Positions 52,881 through 61,888 of a stretch of 64,000 nt of DNA are shown here, piece after piece. The position numbers were made by a program, and so were the translations under genes. The stretch's first letter is position 1. Each line of letters opens with the position of its first letter. Under the pieces are notes generated by a model that worked only from the letters and a program-made list of their open reading frames with translations, had not been told where the DNA came from and searched no databases. The DNA is taken from contig NZ_JAADZV010000002.1 in NCBI RefSeq assembly GCF_010645075.1, forward strand, positions 248,001 through 312,000, written 5' to 3'. The DNA is from Flavobacterium limi. GTDB taxonomy: Bacteria > Bacteroidota > Bacteroidia > Flavobacteriales > Flavobacteriaceae.

Positions 52881-54164
52881 TTATTTGCTTATTTCAACCT
52901 TTATTTTGGCCGAAAGTTGCTTGGCTAGAGTCGTTACATAATTACCGAAATAAGCTGAGTCTTTGAAGTTTGAATCTACACTTAGTTCCCAGCCTGCAAC
53001 AGGATAATAACTAATTGGCTGATTATTTTTTGTACTCACTTTTATCAAATAGGAATTGGTTAATTTACCTGTTTTTGGAGCTTCAATATAGCCTTTGTAA
53101 ATCTCTTTTGGAACAATTATAGCCGTTCCCAGTATCCATTGACGTTCATAGGTTAATTTATCATGAAGAATAAAACAAACGTAGTCACCCGCATCAACAA
53201 CCTGTAACGGATTCTGATTGTTGATATTCGAAAATGCAATAGCCAGCGTTTCGTTTCCTTTAATTCCGTTCAGACTAACTGTGTTTTTATATCCGTACAT
53301 TCCCGGCCAGATTGAAGCCGTTTCCTGTACCTGATATTTATTACCCGAAACCTGCCAGTTTTGAAATTTATAACTTAAAACCGAATTTACCGGACCTTCA
53401 CTTACAATTTTAAAAGTTGTTTTTTCAACATTGTTTATCGTATCGTTGATCAGAATACCAAGTCTGTTAATTTCATCACCCACAAGCAATCCGTATCCGC
53501 CTAATCCGGCTGAAGTTCCAACAGGGAAAATATCCCTTCCCCAGTCGTGCATCTGGTGGTAATTATCTTCTACTGCTCCTTTACTGTTGATACCTACATC
53601 TTCAGGTGTGATTCCGGAAGTTCGCTTTCCAAAAACGTCTTTACAATTTCTTCCGTCCAGATAATGCCTGAAACCTACTTTATCATTTTCCCAGGTTGGA
53701 CCGTCGGTTTGATATTTTTGAAAACCTAATTTTTTATATACCTGATTCGCTAACAAAACTTCTTCAGTTGCCGGCTGTACCGGTAAATTCTCAGCTTCTC
53801 TCTTTCCGAATCGGGCACTGGTTTTTACTGTATATTTAGGATCTGTGTCTGACCATTTCAGTTCTACTGTTTTCTTTTCTTTTGCCGAAAAATCAGCTAC
53901 AAAAAACAATTCATCCCATTTTCCGTCACCATCCAGATCATTTACCTGAGCCGGAATCGTATCTGAATTCTTCAAGATGACTGGAAAAGATTTTTCCGCA
54001 CCTTTTACTTTAAGCGCACTTCTTTTTATTGAAACTGCTTTTTGGGATAATTCCAAATCAGAATCATTGGTTAAAACAATTTTAGACGATTGTGATTTTT
54101 GTGCTTTACAACTGATAAAAATCATAGTCGATAAAGCGATTGAAAGACAGAGTTTAGTTTTCAT
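52881..54164 (-). CDS. DUF4861 lipoprotein
   Basis: 427 aa. The N-terminal MKTKLCLSIALSTMIFISCK looks like a lipoprotein signal (Cys19). The rest is a beta-rich DUF4861 protein: VNDLDGDGKWDELFFVADFS, FRHYLDGRNCKDVFGKRTSG, YNHMHDWGRD-type DNYHQMHDWGRDIFPVGTSA and GGYGLLVGDEINRLG. DUF4861 proteins recur in pectin clusters beside GH105, but their role is not settled. It may be a lyase-fold or an auxiliary enzyme. It is 21 nt from the upstream gene and 29 nt from GH105. Confidence 0.82.
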   Translation of the reverse strand: MKTKLCLSIALSTMIFISCKAQKSQSSKIVLTNDSDLELSQKAVSIKRSALKVKGAEKSFPVILKNSDTIPAQVNDLDGDGKWDELFFVADFSAKEKKTVELKWSDTDPKYTVKTSARFGKREAENLPVQPATEEVLLANQVYKKLGFQKYQTDGPTWENDKVGFRHYLDGRNCKDVFGKRTSGITPEDVGINSKGAVEDNYHQMHDWGRDIFPVGTSAGLGGYGLLVGDEINRLGILINDTINNVEKTTFKIVSEGPVNSVLSYKFQNWQVSGNKYQVQETASIWPGMYGYKNTVSLNGIKGNETLAIAFSNINNQNPLQVVDAGDYVCFILHDKLTYERQWILGTAIIVPKEIYKGYIEAPKTGKLTNSYLIKVSTKNNQPISYYPVAGWELSVDSNFKDSAYFGNYVTTLAKQLSAKIKVEISK

Positions 54165-54185
54165 TATTGTGATTTTATTTACTAC

Positions 54186-55268
54186 TTATTTTACGGCAAC
54201 ATCCCAGATTTTTGATAATCTCGATTTTCCTTTTGGACCTGAAATGTCTAAAACTACGATATATTTTCCGGCCTCTTTATATTCATGAACCGGATTTTTT
54301 TCTGATGAAAAATTCCCATCACCGAAATTCCATTTATACGATTCAATTTCACCTTCTGAATGATTGATAAAGGCTACCGTTCTTTTGTTTTTATCAATTA
54401 CATTGAAGGTCCATTTTGCATTGATTTCCTTTTGAAATTGTTTTTCCAAAGGCATTAACTTAAACGGAAGGCTATAAGAAGCATTTCCATACATGGTATG
54501 TTCTTTGGATAGATTCCAAAATCCATTATTTTTTTCATTATTCACATCATCATAATCAATGATTGCCCAGCAAAGTCCAATGTTTTTATTTTCTTCCAAA
54601 ATAGATTCAACTGCTCTTGAAGGATCATTCCCGGCATAATCAAAAGGGGTAATCCAAAACTCTAATGTCAGTTTTCCCGATTCACCTGCTTTAAAATTAT
54701 AATGTGTAGCAGCATTTGCATACGGTAATTCCTTTATCCAGGGCTGGCTTCCCCAGACTAATGTCCAGTCTTTTCCTTCTGCGGGAGTGAAAATATGATA
54801 GTTTTGCGCATGAACACCGTGATACGAAAAATAGGCATCCATTGTATTAGTCAATGCCGGATTGGGATGAAACCGGTCTATAAATGGTCCGCCTGACTGG
54901 TCGGCATCTACGATCACTTCAAAAGTATCATTATGCAGTCCCGGAAGGGAAAAATCCCAGTAATCATCATAAGCTTCGTATAAAAAATACAGGCGATTCA
55001 GTCCTTTTACCCAAGCCACTTTTACGCTTACATCTAAGTTTTTAGGATTTGCTTTTGAGTGCTTTCCGCTGTCTTCCCATAACTGATCCATTCCTACAGT
55101 ATAATTTTCCGGAACCATTTTCCAGTCATCTGCTTTTCCATCAATAGTCGGGATTTTATTAGACGGAAACTGAAAAACCTTAAAAGTTCTGGTGTCTTGT
55201 GACCAGCATTGAAACAACATGCAAAATAGTATCGTTCCTAAAAATGTATTTTTTGTATGAAGTTTCAT
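54186..55268 (-). CDS. CBM9-like carbohydrate-binding protein with PKD domain
   Basis: 360 aa with a signal peptide. Residues about 30-260 form a CBM9/DOMON-like beta-sandwich (TIDGKADDWKMVPENYTVGM, NRLYFLYEAYDDYWDFSLPG, DTFEVIVDADQSGGPFIDRF). Residues about 275-360 are a PKD domain with the standard YKWNFGDGNFSSEKNPVHEY. No catalytic motif is seen. It is most likely a surface or periplasmic glycan-binding protein of the operon. It lies between rhaM and DUF4861 with gaps of 66 and 21 nt. Confidence 0.8.
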   Translation of the reverse strand: MKLHTKNTFLGTILFCMLFQCWSQDTRTFKVFQFPSNKIPTIDGKADDWKMVPENYTVGMDQLWEDSGKHSKANPKNLDVSVKVAWVKGLNRLYFLYEAYDDYWDFSLPGLHNDTFEVIVDADQSGGPFIDRFHPNPALTNTMDAYFSYHGVHAQNYHIFTPAEGKDWTLVWGSQPWIKELPYANAATHYNFKAGESGKLTLEFWITPFDYAGNDPSRAVESILEENKNIGLCWAIIDYDDVNNEKNNGFWNLSKEHTMYGNASYSLPFKLMPLEKQFQKEINAKWTFNVIDKNKRTVAFINHSEGEIESYKWNFGDGNFSSEKNPVHEYKEAGKYIVVLDISGPKGKSRLSKIWDVAVK

Positions 55269-55334
55269 AAGTGTATTTTAAAAATTTTCCTTTCCCAGTT
55301 TCAATATCTTAAATATGGCGAATCACAAAAATAA

Positions 55335-55649
55335 TTAATCTAAATGAAAAACTTCCTTCAGACCAATAGCAACAGGAGAATTATCAGGATTGGTTTCCAT
55401 AATATCGCCCATATATGCCCACCATTTTTTTACAATCGGATGGTTTGGTAATAAATCAAAGTCAAAATCAGCACTTATTTTCTGAACGGCAAAAAGTATT
55501 AGTGTTTCTTCATCCAGAAAAATACTGTAATCCTGTATACCGGTTTCTGAAAGCAAACTTGCCAGTTCAGGCCAGATTTCGTCATGACGCTTTTTGTATT
55601 CAGCTTCGAAGCCCGGTTTTAATTTCATTTTAAAAGCATTTCTAATCAT
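55335..55649 (-). CDS. rhaM: L-rhamnose mutarotase
   Basis: 104 aa, the full family length. MIRNAFKMKLKPGFEAEYKK followed by RHDEIWPELASLL (with the active-site His22) and the central YSIFLDEETLILFAVQKI are characteristic of RhaM (YiiL). It equilibrates the alpha and beta anomers of L-rhamnose in the cytoplasm. It sits within the pectin operon, about 46 kb from the other rhamnose genes, linking enzyme release of rhamnose to its catabolism. No signal peptide. Confidence 0.93.
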   Translation of the reverse strand: MIRNAFKMKLKPGFEAEYKKRHDEIWPELASLLSETGIQDYSIFLDEETLILFAVQKISADFDFDLLPNHPIVKKWWAYMGDIMETNPDNSPVAIGLKEVFHLD

Positions 55650-55689
55650 AGTTTTTATTTTTTAAAGAGTATTTTTTTTCTAAAGATAT

Positions 55690-56760
55690 TTACATTATTT
55701 TGAAAATAAACGAAGAAGCCGTTTCAAATTTTCCGCCTTGTGAAGCCGTAAATAAATAAGTCGCTTTTCCGTTTTGAAATAATAGCTGAGGCCGTTCTGC
55801 ACGACCATATCGATTGAGATGTTTTGGTGCTTCCGGCTGATTGATGTACTTATTCAACGGTTGATAGGATATTGAAGGATCAGACCAGTGAACTCCATCA
55901 TCCGAATCCATATACAATCCGTAATCCTGACCGAAAACGCCTAAATCCCTTGCAAGCATTTTGAACTTTTTGGCTTCATACCATACAAAAGCATCTTCAC
56001 ATTGTTTATTATCTCCTAATTTAGAAAAATCAACAACCGGATTTCCTTCGTACTTTTTGTAAGGACCTTCTAAAGATTTAGCAACTGCCAATCCGTATTT
56101 TCTGTTTCCTTTAACTGGAAATTTTGGATGTACATAATTTTCTGTTTCCAATGATTTATAATACAGCCAGTATTCTCCATTTGGATGTTTTAAAAAAGAA
56201 GGATTTGTAGTCAAAAGATCATCCCAGGAACCTTCATTTCCCGGAAGCAGCAAAGGTTCATCAGGTCTTTTCCATGGACCATAAAGAGAATCTGAAGTAG
56301 CTAATCCAATCCGTTTGGTATTCATTTTACCATTGGAATTTCCCATAAAAAACAGCGCATATTTTCCATCAACAAAATGAATACTGGGATTATGACAGGT
56401 TGTAGCATCCCAAAAACCTTCTCCTCGCGGAGCTAAAACGGTACTCACATACTCATAAGGTCCTTCCGGTTTATCAGCAACGGCATGAGCAATTTCAGAA
56501 CTATTGATCCAGCCGCTCATTGATTTAGACTTTTTCCAGCGCGAAAAAAAGACATGGATTTTACCATCAGGTCCCTCAATTGGACTGTTGCACCATACAT
56601 AGTAATCTTCAAATTCCAATGCACGACCTATAGGTTTAAGTCTTTTTTCAAAATCGGAAAGTTTTGGATCCATTTGAAAAATATTGCTTCTGACTGGAAA
56701 CGGAAGACAAAGCCCCATAAGAGCAAGCGAATTTCCAATTATGAATTTTCTTCTGTTCAT
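55690..56760 (-). CDS. GH43-like five-bladed propeller protein with Tat-like signal
   Basis: 356 aa. The N-terminus MNRRKFIIGNSLALMGLCLP has the twin-arginine pattern (RRKFI), so export may be by Tat. The body is a five-bladed propeller of the GH43/GH32/GH117 superfamily: WCNSPIEGPDGKIHVFFSRW, ATTCHNPSIHFVDGKYALFF, LLTTNPSFLKHPNGEYWLYY, CEDAFVWYEAKKFKMLARDL and RYGRAERPQLLFQNGKATYL. The subfamily and activity are not clear. It is 40 nt upstream of rhaM and 45 nt downstream of another GH43-like gene. Confidence 0.78.
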   Translation of the reverse strand: MNRRKFIIGNSLALMGLCLPFPVRSNIFQMDPKLSDFEKRLKPIGRALEFEDYYVWCNSPIEGPDGKIHVFFSRWKKSKSMSGWINSSEIAHAVADKPEGPYEYVSTVLAPRGEGFWDATTCHNPSIHFVDGKYALFFMGNSNGKMNTKRIGLATSDSLYGPWKRPDEPLLLPGNEGSWDDLLTTNPSFLKHPNGEYWLYYKSLETENYVHPKFPVKGNRKYGLAVAKSLEGPYKKYEGNPVVDFSKLGDNKQCEDAFVWYEAKKFKMLARDLGVFGQDYGLYMDSDDGVHWSDPSISYQPLNKYINQPEAPKHLNRYGRAERPQLLFQNGKATYLFTASQGGKFETASSFIFKIM

Positions 56761-56805
56761 TTTAAATTTAGATAAAAATCAAATAAGCATTTTAAAAGTA
56801 ATCAA

Positions 56806-57813
56806 TTAATGTTTTAGATTAATTTGTACTGGTTTGTCCCGATCACAGAATATCTCTCCATTATCATATTCTAATTCGGCTACCTGTATCGAACTTCTTC
56901 TGGTATCGAAATTGTCGATTCCTTTATTTTCAGGAGTTCTTCCCGGATGCGTAAAGTAGAAAATATAAGCTTTATCGCCATTTACAATTACATCTGCATG
57001 TCCTCCGATTACTTTATCGTCTTCTCCCGTTCCCGGAATCTGAAGAATGTTATTTTCCTGCCTTTTCCAGTTTATAAAATCATCCGAAGAGAAAACAGCC
57101 AAGCCTTTCCACGGATCTGTAATCATCCAGTTTTTTCCTTTCCAGCTAAAAATTTTCGGGCCTTCTCCCCTGTCTTTTACCACTTTTTTTCCACTGTCTG
57201 TCCAATGGTACAAATCTTTACTATCGGCATAATAAATGGATTTTCCGTCGTTTTCATTGTTGTAGTACATACGCCAGTTTCCGTCGGGCAGTTGAAAAAC
57301 AGATGCATCAATACAACGTTCTGAGGCAAGTTTCAATTGCGACTCAAATTTCCAGTCGATTAGATTTTTACTTGTTAAATGGATTATATAGCGGGGATGT
57401 TTCCAATCTTCAAAAATACCCGGAACAATTGTCAGGTACATATGGTATTTGTTTTTATACTTAATGACTTCCGGAGCCCAATAGGTCACATCTTTAATGA
57501 TATAATCGATATTACAGTTGGTTTTGTATTTCCAATGCGCACCATCTGAAGATTCTGCAATGCCAATGGGAGTTCCATGTACCCAGCTCACTCCGTTTCC
57601 GTCAATATTGGCTCTGCGATTAGTGTAAAACATCAGCCATTTTTTATCTTTTTTGCTCCAGATGATAGTTGGATCTGCAGCACCATCAAAAATAGGATCA
57701 CGATATAAAGGTTTATCTGCTATTTGATTATTTACTTCCTGAGCAAAAGCAGAAAGGCAAAATAAGAGGTGTGAAAAAATTATTTTTTTGAAGTTTTTGA
57801 GGTAAAGTTTCAT
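56806..57813 (-). CDS. GH43-like five-bladed propeller glycosidase
   Basis: 335 aa from the ATG at 57813 (MKLYLKNFKKIIFSHLLFCL), giving a signal peptide; an upstream in-frame TTG is not needed. Propeller motifs: IFDGAADPTIIWSKKDKKWL, DVTYWAPEVIKYKNKYHMYL, CIDASVFQLPDGNWRMYYNN, GEGPKIFSWKGKNWMITDPW and GGHADVIVNGDKAYIFYFTH. Acidic residues in AADPTI, IDASVF and GEGPKI fit GH43-type catalysis. Substrate unknown. It is the first gene of a long operon through GH105 and possibly PL22, and has one of the clearest operator-promoters. Confidence 0.8.
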   Translation of the reverse strand: MKLYLKNFKKIIFSHLLFCLSAFAQEVNNQIADKPLYRDPIFDGAADPTIIWSKKDKKWLMFYTNRRANIDGNGVSWVHGTPIGIAESSDGAHWKYKTNCNIDYIIKDVTYWAPEVIKYKNKYHMYLTIVPGIFEDWKHPRYIIHLTSKNLIDWKFESQLKLASERCIDASVFQLPDGNWRMYYNNENDGKSIYYADSKDLYHWTDSGKKVVKDRGEGPKIFSWKGKNWMITDPWKGLAVFSSDDFINWKRQENNILQIPGTGEDDKVIGGHADVIVNGDKAYIFYFTHPGRTPENKGIDNFDTRRSSIQVAELEYDNGEIFCDRDKPVQINLKH

Positions 57814-57836
57814 GAAGTACAATAAGGTGGTTGTTC

Positions 57837-57881
57837 CAAATATATTTATTTATTCTCCGGATAGTATCCTGTGCTATACTG
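57837..57881 (-). promoter_or_regulatory. PUL direct-repeat operator and -7 box for the GH43-rhaM-GH105 operon
   Basis: Minus strand: CAGTATAGCACAGGATAC (57881-57864), a 19-bp spacer, and a perfect -7 box TATATTTG (57844-57837), 24 nt before the ATG at 57813. Confidence 0.8.
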
Positions 57882-57895
57882 TAATTTTGAAGCAT

Positions 57896-57926
57896 AAAAA
57901 AAGAGGCCTGCAAAAATGCAAACCTC
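57896..57926 (-). terminator. Terminator of the large PL11 gene
   Basis: On the minus strand GAGGTTTGCA and TGCAGGCCTC pair over 10 bp (two G-U pairs) with a 4-nt loop, then a run of seven Ts. It lies 22 nt after the PL11 stop codon and insulates the next operator. Confidence 0.85.
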
Positions 57927-57948
57927 ATTTTTTCAAATACTTACATTG

Positions 57949-60900
57949 TTATTCTGTTAAAATTTTAAGCGTTTTAGTTCCTTCTTCACTAATTACTTTT
58001 AGAAGATAAACTCCGTGATTACGGTTAGGCATACTAAATGCTGCATTTTGATCATTTCCGGTAAGTTCAACATCTTTTTTCACAATAACCTGGCCTGTAA
58101 TATCTGAAATTACAATGGTTGCCTTAGATGATTTAAAGCCACTAAAACGAACATTAAATTGTCCTGAAGAAGGATTTGGATAAACCTGAACTTCTGCTAC
58201 TGAACCTTTTGATTTTTTAACTCCTAAATTCGAATTATCTTTTATAACAATATTCGATGCAGGAACGGGAGCCATATCATAACCCAGAAAATAACCTGGA
58301 TGCGGAGGCTGATTGTAACCTGAATTTTGCCACGCCACGGCTGTACGGTATTGAGGATCGTGCATCAAAGTAGGAATTCGGTAATCTGTAGCAATATTAG
58401 TTGTAAAAAGAATCAAAGCCGTATTATCCGAGCGGCGAAGGATAATCTCTTCTCTCCAGTCACCTAAGATATCACCCGTAAGTGCCGGATTTTTTTTAGA
58501 ATCATTATTGGAAGAAACCGGAGCTGCCTGATAAATGGTAAACAAGCGGTTTAATGACTGCGTTACCGGATTCCATTTATCCATAATAGTTCCGTCAAGC
58601 AATTCACGGCCTAAATCTCCATCCCACCAAACAGCACCATTTACAGCCTGACTTCCGTTGGTCGGTCTGCTCGTTCCAATCTGACCATCCTGAACGTTAT
58701 ACAAGTTTCCGGAAGAACTCCACATTTCATACCCTCTGTGGTTTGGATCAATATCTGCTGCTAAGGCACGTCCAACATCTCCTGTGGTAACAGCTCCAAA
58801 GATCATTTTTCCGGTTTTTGCATCATTAAGCCTGATTCCGTAAGGACTGTATTGACTCTCTGATTCCAGACACTGCCAAATTTCCTGACCGGGACGATCG
58901 GGATCCATATCTGACATGTGAAGCGCATCTCCATGGCCCTGACCATAAGTCCATAAGCGTTTTCCATCATCATTAATAGCACTTGAACCGTTGATAATTT
59001 CGTCTTTTCCATCACCATCTACGTCACCAATTGTCATTTGATGATTTCCTTGACTTGAAAGCGCATTATTTGCAGGATCGCTTGCGTCTTTACTGTCGAA
59101 AATCCATCGAAGCGTTAATTGTCCGTCACGCCAGTCGTAAGCAGCACGCATTAGTTTATCATAGTATCCGCGTCCTACAATCAGACTCGGACGGGCACCA
59201 TCTAAATATGCTACAGCAGAAACAAAACGATCCTGACGGTTACCATAGGTATCACCCCAGTCTGCAGTATTTGCTCTTGCCGGCTGATATGCAACCGTTG
59301 CCATTGCTGCTCCGGTCAAACCATTAAAAACGGTCAAAAATTCCGGTCCTTGTTGTACCCATCCACCTGAATTTCGATGATCAATAGTTGAGTTACCAAT
59401 AACAGTTCCCACACCATCAATTGTACCATCTGACGTTTTTAAGATGATTTCAGCTTTTCCGTCACCATCAAAGTCATACACCATAAACGGATTAAAGTGC
59501 GGACCTGCATTTACATTTTTGCCTAAGTTGATGCGCCAAAGCAAAGTTCCATTCATTTTATAACAGTCGAAAATCTGATCTCCTGAAAAACCTCCTCCGT
59601 TATGATTTAATATAGTAGGATCCCATTTTAAGAAGATTTCATATTCGCCGTCACCATCAACATCCCCAACACTGGCATCATTTGCTGTATAAGTATATGC
59701 TGTTCCATCCGGAATTGTACCTCCCGGCGGAATTTGTAATGGAATCGATAACTGGTTATTAGCCCATACCGAAACAGGAACTGTGGTGCTTCCTTCCGTA
59801 CCGTTGATAATCGGTTTTATGGTATAACTGCTATTAGTTGAAATATTATCAATAAAATTTGTAGAGGCCGTGATAGCAGTTGCATTGATTTTTACATTAT
59901 CCCTGTATACATTAAAAGCAATACCAGAAGGATCATTCCCTAACAATCGCCAGCTAATAAAAACCTCATTAGCTGATTTTCGCAAAGCAACAACACCTCT
60001 GTTTAAAAATTCTACTTGTTTTGGAGTATTTACTACTGCATCAGGTAATGCTGATGTATTGATCCTAATATTTTCTCCATAAGTAGTACCTCCATTAATC
60101 GCATAAGCTCTCACATAATACAACGTCGCAGGCGAAAGTCCGGAAATACTTACCGAAAAATTGCCCGTTCCGGCAGTACCGGCTGCAATTTTATTATTGG
60201 CTACAGTTGGATTGATACTCGTACTGTAAACTATTCCTCTTTCTGTAATTGCCGTTCCTCCGTCAGAAGTAATATTTCCTCCTGATTCGGCCGTTGTAGA
60301 AGTAAGATTTGTGACTTCGTTTGTCGTTAAAACTGCAGGCGGCGGAGCGGGAACATAAGTTCTCACAATAGGAGTTACAATACCTCCTGTATTTGTTTTT
60401 GTATAAACGACATAAGGATACAAACTACCTGCAGCGATTGTTAAGTTACCAGCCGGTTCATCAATACCTCTAGTTACTGTAGGATCTTTCATCTCTGTCC
60501 AGGCAGTTGCGCCCGCAGCCTGCTTAAATACACGTGCCGAATAAGTAGGAGTGCTGCTTACATTATCAATAAAAGAACAATACAGATTACCCGATATATC
60601 TTTTATTAAGCTTAAACTTGGTGAATCTCTGGAAGCTATTCTGGTTGCAGCACTCCATACTGAGGTTGTTTTATTATATTCAATAGCAGTAGCTCTATTG
60701 CTATCCGCTGTGTTAAAATAAGCAATGACAGGATTTCCTGTAGAATTAACTACCATACTGGTATGACGAATACTGGCCGTAACAGTTGAAGTGATATAAT
60801 TCCATGTTCCCGAACTAAACTTATAAAAAGCCATAGTTCCGGTGGAACTGGTAGCAGTTGCTAAACTACAAAACACCAGCCAGGGCACATCGGCTTCGTC

Positions 60901-61578
60901 TATTGCAAGGCTTACTCCAACAGCTATTTGTGCTGCATTTGTTGTAGTATTTAAAGGAATTGTACCTATTGTAACCCATGAAGCCCCATCAAATTTTTTG
61001 ACAGTCGGAGTTAAAGAAGCACCTTCTCCAAAAGCGATATAAGGATTGTTATCTGAATCAAAAGCTAAGGAACATCTTGGAGTTGAACCGTATTGGGAAA
61101 CAGAATTAGTAACAGAGCCAGTTGAAACGTAAAGATTATTTTCCAAATTATTCAATGGTTCCCATGAATCAGTTACATCATTATACATTTTTACAGCTAA
61201 TTTATTTCCATTCGCTGCATCTACATAAGTTACGAAAAATCGGTTTGTTTTGTCCAGTATAATTCTGGAAAAGTTCAGATTACCTCCAATATCATTACCG
61301 ACTTGTTCCCAGTTTCCTGTGGCAGTATTTCTTTTTTTTACTTTGACAACAGGTCCTGTTCCTTCCCTGAGAACTACATAAGGAACGTCATTCAAAACAG
61401 CAATAGAAGTATAACTAGACGCAACAGAAGATACCTGTGATTCATTACCTAAAATATTCCAATTTTGAGCAAATAAATCATGAACGTTCAAAAAGCTAAA
61501 AAGTGCAATAAAAATAGTTTCAAGTAGTCGCTTCCTAAAATGGATTGGTTTAAATTCAAAAAGTACTTGTTTTTTCAT
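57949..61578 (-). CDS. Multidomain PL11 rhamnogalacturonan lyase with T9SS sorting domain
   Basis: 1209 aa. Order: signal peptide (to about 38); a beta-propeller-like region (about 39-410; e.g. SYTSIAVLNDVPYVVLREGT, SRIILDKTNRFFVTYVDAAN); a fibronectin III-like module (about 415-505; GTAGTGNFSVSISGLSPATL); the PL11 catalytic part (about 520-1115; VEFLNRGVVALRKSANEVFI, VGDVDGDGEYEIFLKWDP, MIGDVD-type TIGDVDGDGKDEIINGSS, LMHDPQYRTAVAWQNSGYNQ); and a type A type IX sorting domain (about 1130-1209; VQVYPNPSSGQFNVRFSG). It cuts the RG-I backbone at the cell surface or outside the cell. The other PL11 (22169-24019) lacks the extra domains, suggesting division of labour. Single-gene unit. Confidence 0.94.
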   Translation of the reverse strand: MKKQVLFEFKPIHFRKRLLETIFIALFSFLNVHDLFAQNWNILGNESQVSSVASSYTSIAVLNDVPYVVLREGTGPVVKVKKRNTATGNWEQVGNDIGGNLNFSRIILDKTNRFFVTYVDAANGNKLAVKMYNDVTDSWEPLNNLENNLYVSTGSVTNSVSQYGSTPRCSLAFDSDNNPYIAFGEGASLTPTVKKFDGASWVTIGTIPLNTTTNAAQIAVGVSLAIDEADVPWLVFCSLATATSSTGTMAFYKFSSGTWNYITSTVTASIRHTSMVVNSTGNPVIAYFNTADSNRATAIEYNKTTSVWSAATRIASRDSPSLSLIKDISGNLYCSFIDNVSSTPTYSARVFKQAAGATAWTEMKDPTVTRGIDEPAGNLTIAAGSLYPYVVYTKTNTGGIVTPIVRTYVPAPPPAVLTTNEVTNLTSTTAESGGNITSDGGTAITERGIVYSTSINPTVANNKIAAGTAGTGNFSVSISGLSPATLYYVRAYAINGGTTYGENIRINTSALPDAVVNTPKQVEFLNRGVVALRKSANEVFISWRLLGNDPSGIAFNVYRDNVKINATAITASTNFIDNISTNSSYTIKPIINGTEGSTTVPVSVWANNQLSIPLQIPPGGTIPDGTAYTYTANDASVGDVDGDGEYEIFLKWDPTILNHNGGGFSGDQIFDCYKMNGTLLWRINLGKNVNAGPHFNPFMVYDFDGDGKAEIILKTSDGTIDGVGTVIGNSTIDHRNSGGWVQQGPEFLTVFNGLTGAAMATVAYQPARANTADWGDTYGNRQDRFVSAVAYLDGARPSLIVGRGYYDKLMRAAYDWRDGQLTLRWIFDSKDASDPANNALSSQGNHQMTIGDVDGDGKDEIINGSSAINDDGKRLWTYGQGHGDALHMSDMDPDRPGQEIWQCLESESQYSPYGIRLNDAKTGKMIFGAVTTGDVGRALAADIDPNHRGYEMWSSSGNLYNVQDGQIGTSRPTNGSQAVNGAVWWDGDLGRELLDGTIMDKWNPVTQSLNRLFTIYQAAPVSSNNDSKKNPALTGDILGDWREEIILRRSDNTALILFTTNIATDYRIPTLMHDPQYRTAVAWQNSGYNQPPHPGYFLGYDMAPVPASNIVIKDNSNLGVKKSKGSVAEVQVYPNPSSGQFNVRFSGFKSSKATIVISDITGQVIVKKDVELTGNDQNAAFSMPNRNHGVYLLKVISEEGTKTLKILTE

Positions 61579-61606
61579 AAATGGTTGGTTAAAAGGTTAG
61601 TGTTAT

Positions 61607-61651
61607 TAAAATTATCGGGATAATTATTTAATAGTATCCTGTCCTACCCTG
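61607..61651 (-). promoter_or_regulatory. PUL direct-repeat operator and -7 box for the large PL11 gene
   Basis: Minus strand: CAGGGTAGGACAGGATAC (61651-61634), 19-bp spacer, then TAATTTTA (61614-61607), 5 of 6 to the -7 consensus, about 30 nt before the ATG. The rest of the 310-nt gap (61652-61819) is AT-rich with nothing else recognisable. Confidence 0.75.
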
Positions 61652-61819
61652 CTAATTTTCTGTATATTAGATTTTTACAAACCATTATCTACAGTAAAAT
61701 AAAACCAATTACCTGAAAATCAATAAAATAAATTTTACACATTATTTTGTTATAAACCTAATTATTATTTATTTAATTTTAATTTATTACCAATTGACAT
61801 ACAGTTTTTTATAAAATAA

Positions 61820-61857
61820 ATTCCCGGCTTATTCTCTATTGAAAATTAACCGGGAAT
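61820..61857 (-). terminator. Probable terminator of the SASA esterase gene
   Basis: On the minus strand ATTCCCGG and CCGGGAAT pair over 8 bp, with a loop of about 22 nt that can extend the stem, followed by TTATTTTAT. It lies about 32 nt after the stop codon. Confidence 0.6.
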
Positions 61858-61888
61858 CAAATGATTTCAAGTATAATGCAGACTCAAA

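Noticed and set aside
56947..57324. 125-codon plus-strand open frame
   Set aside because: It lies wholly opposite the GH43-like gene at 56806-57813, which has a signal peptide and conserved motifs. The opposite frame has no recognisable features.
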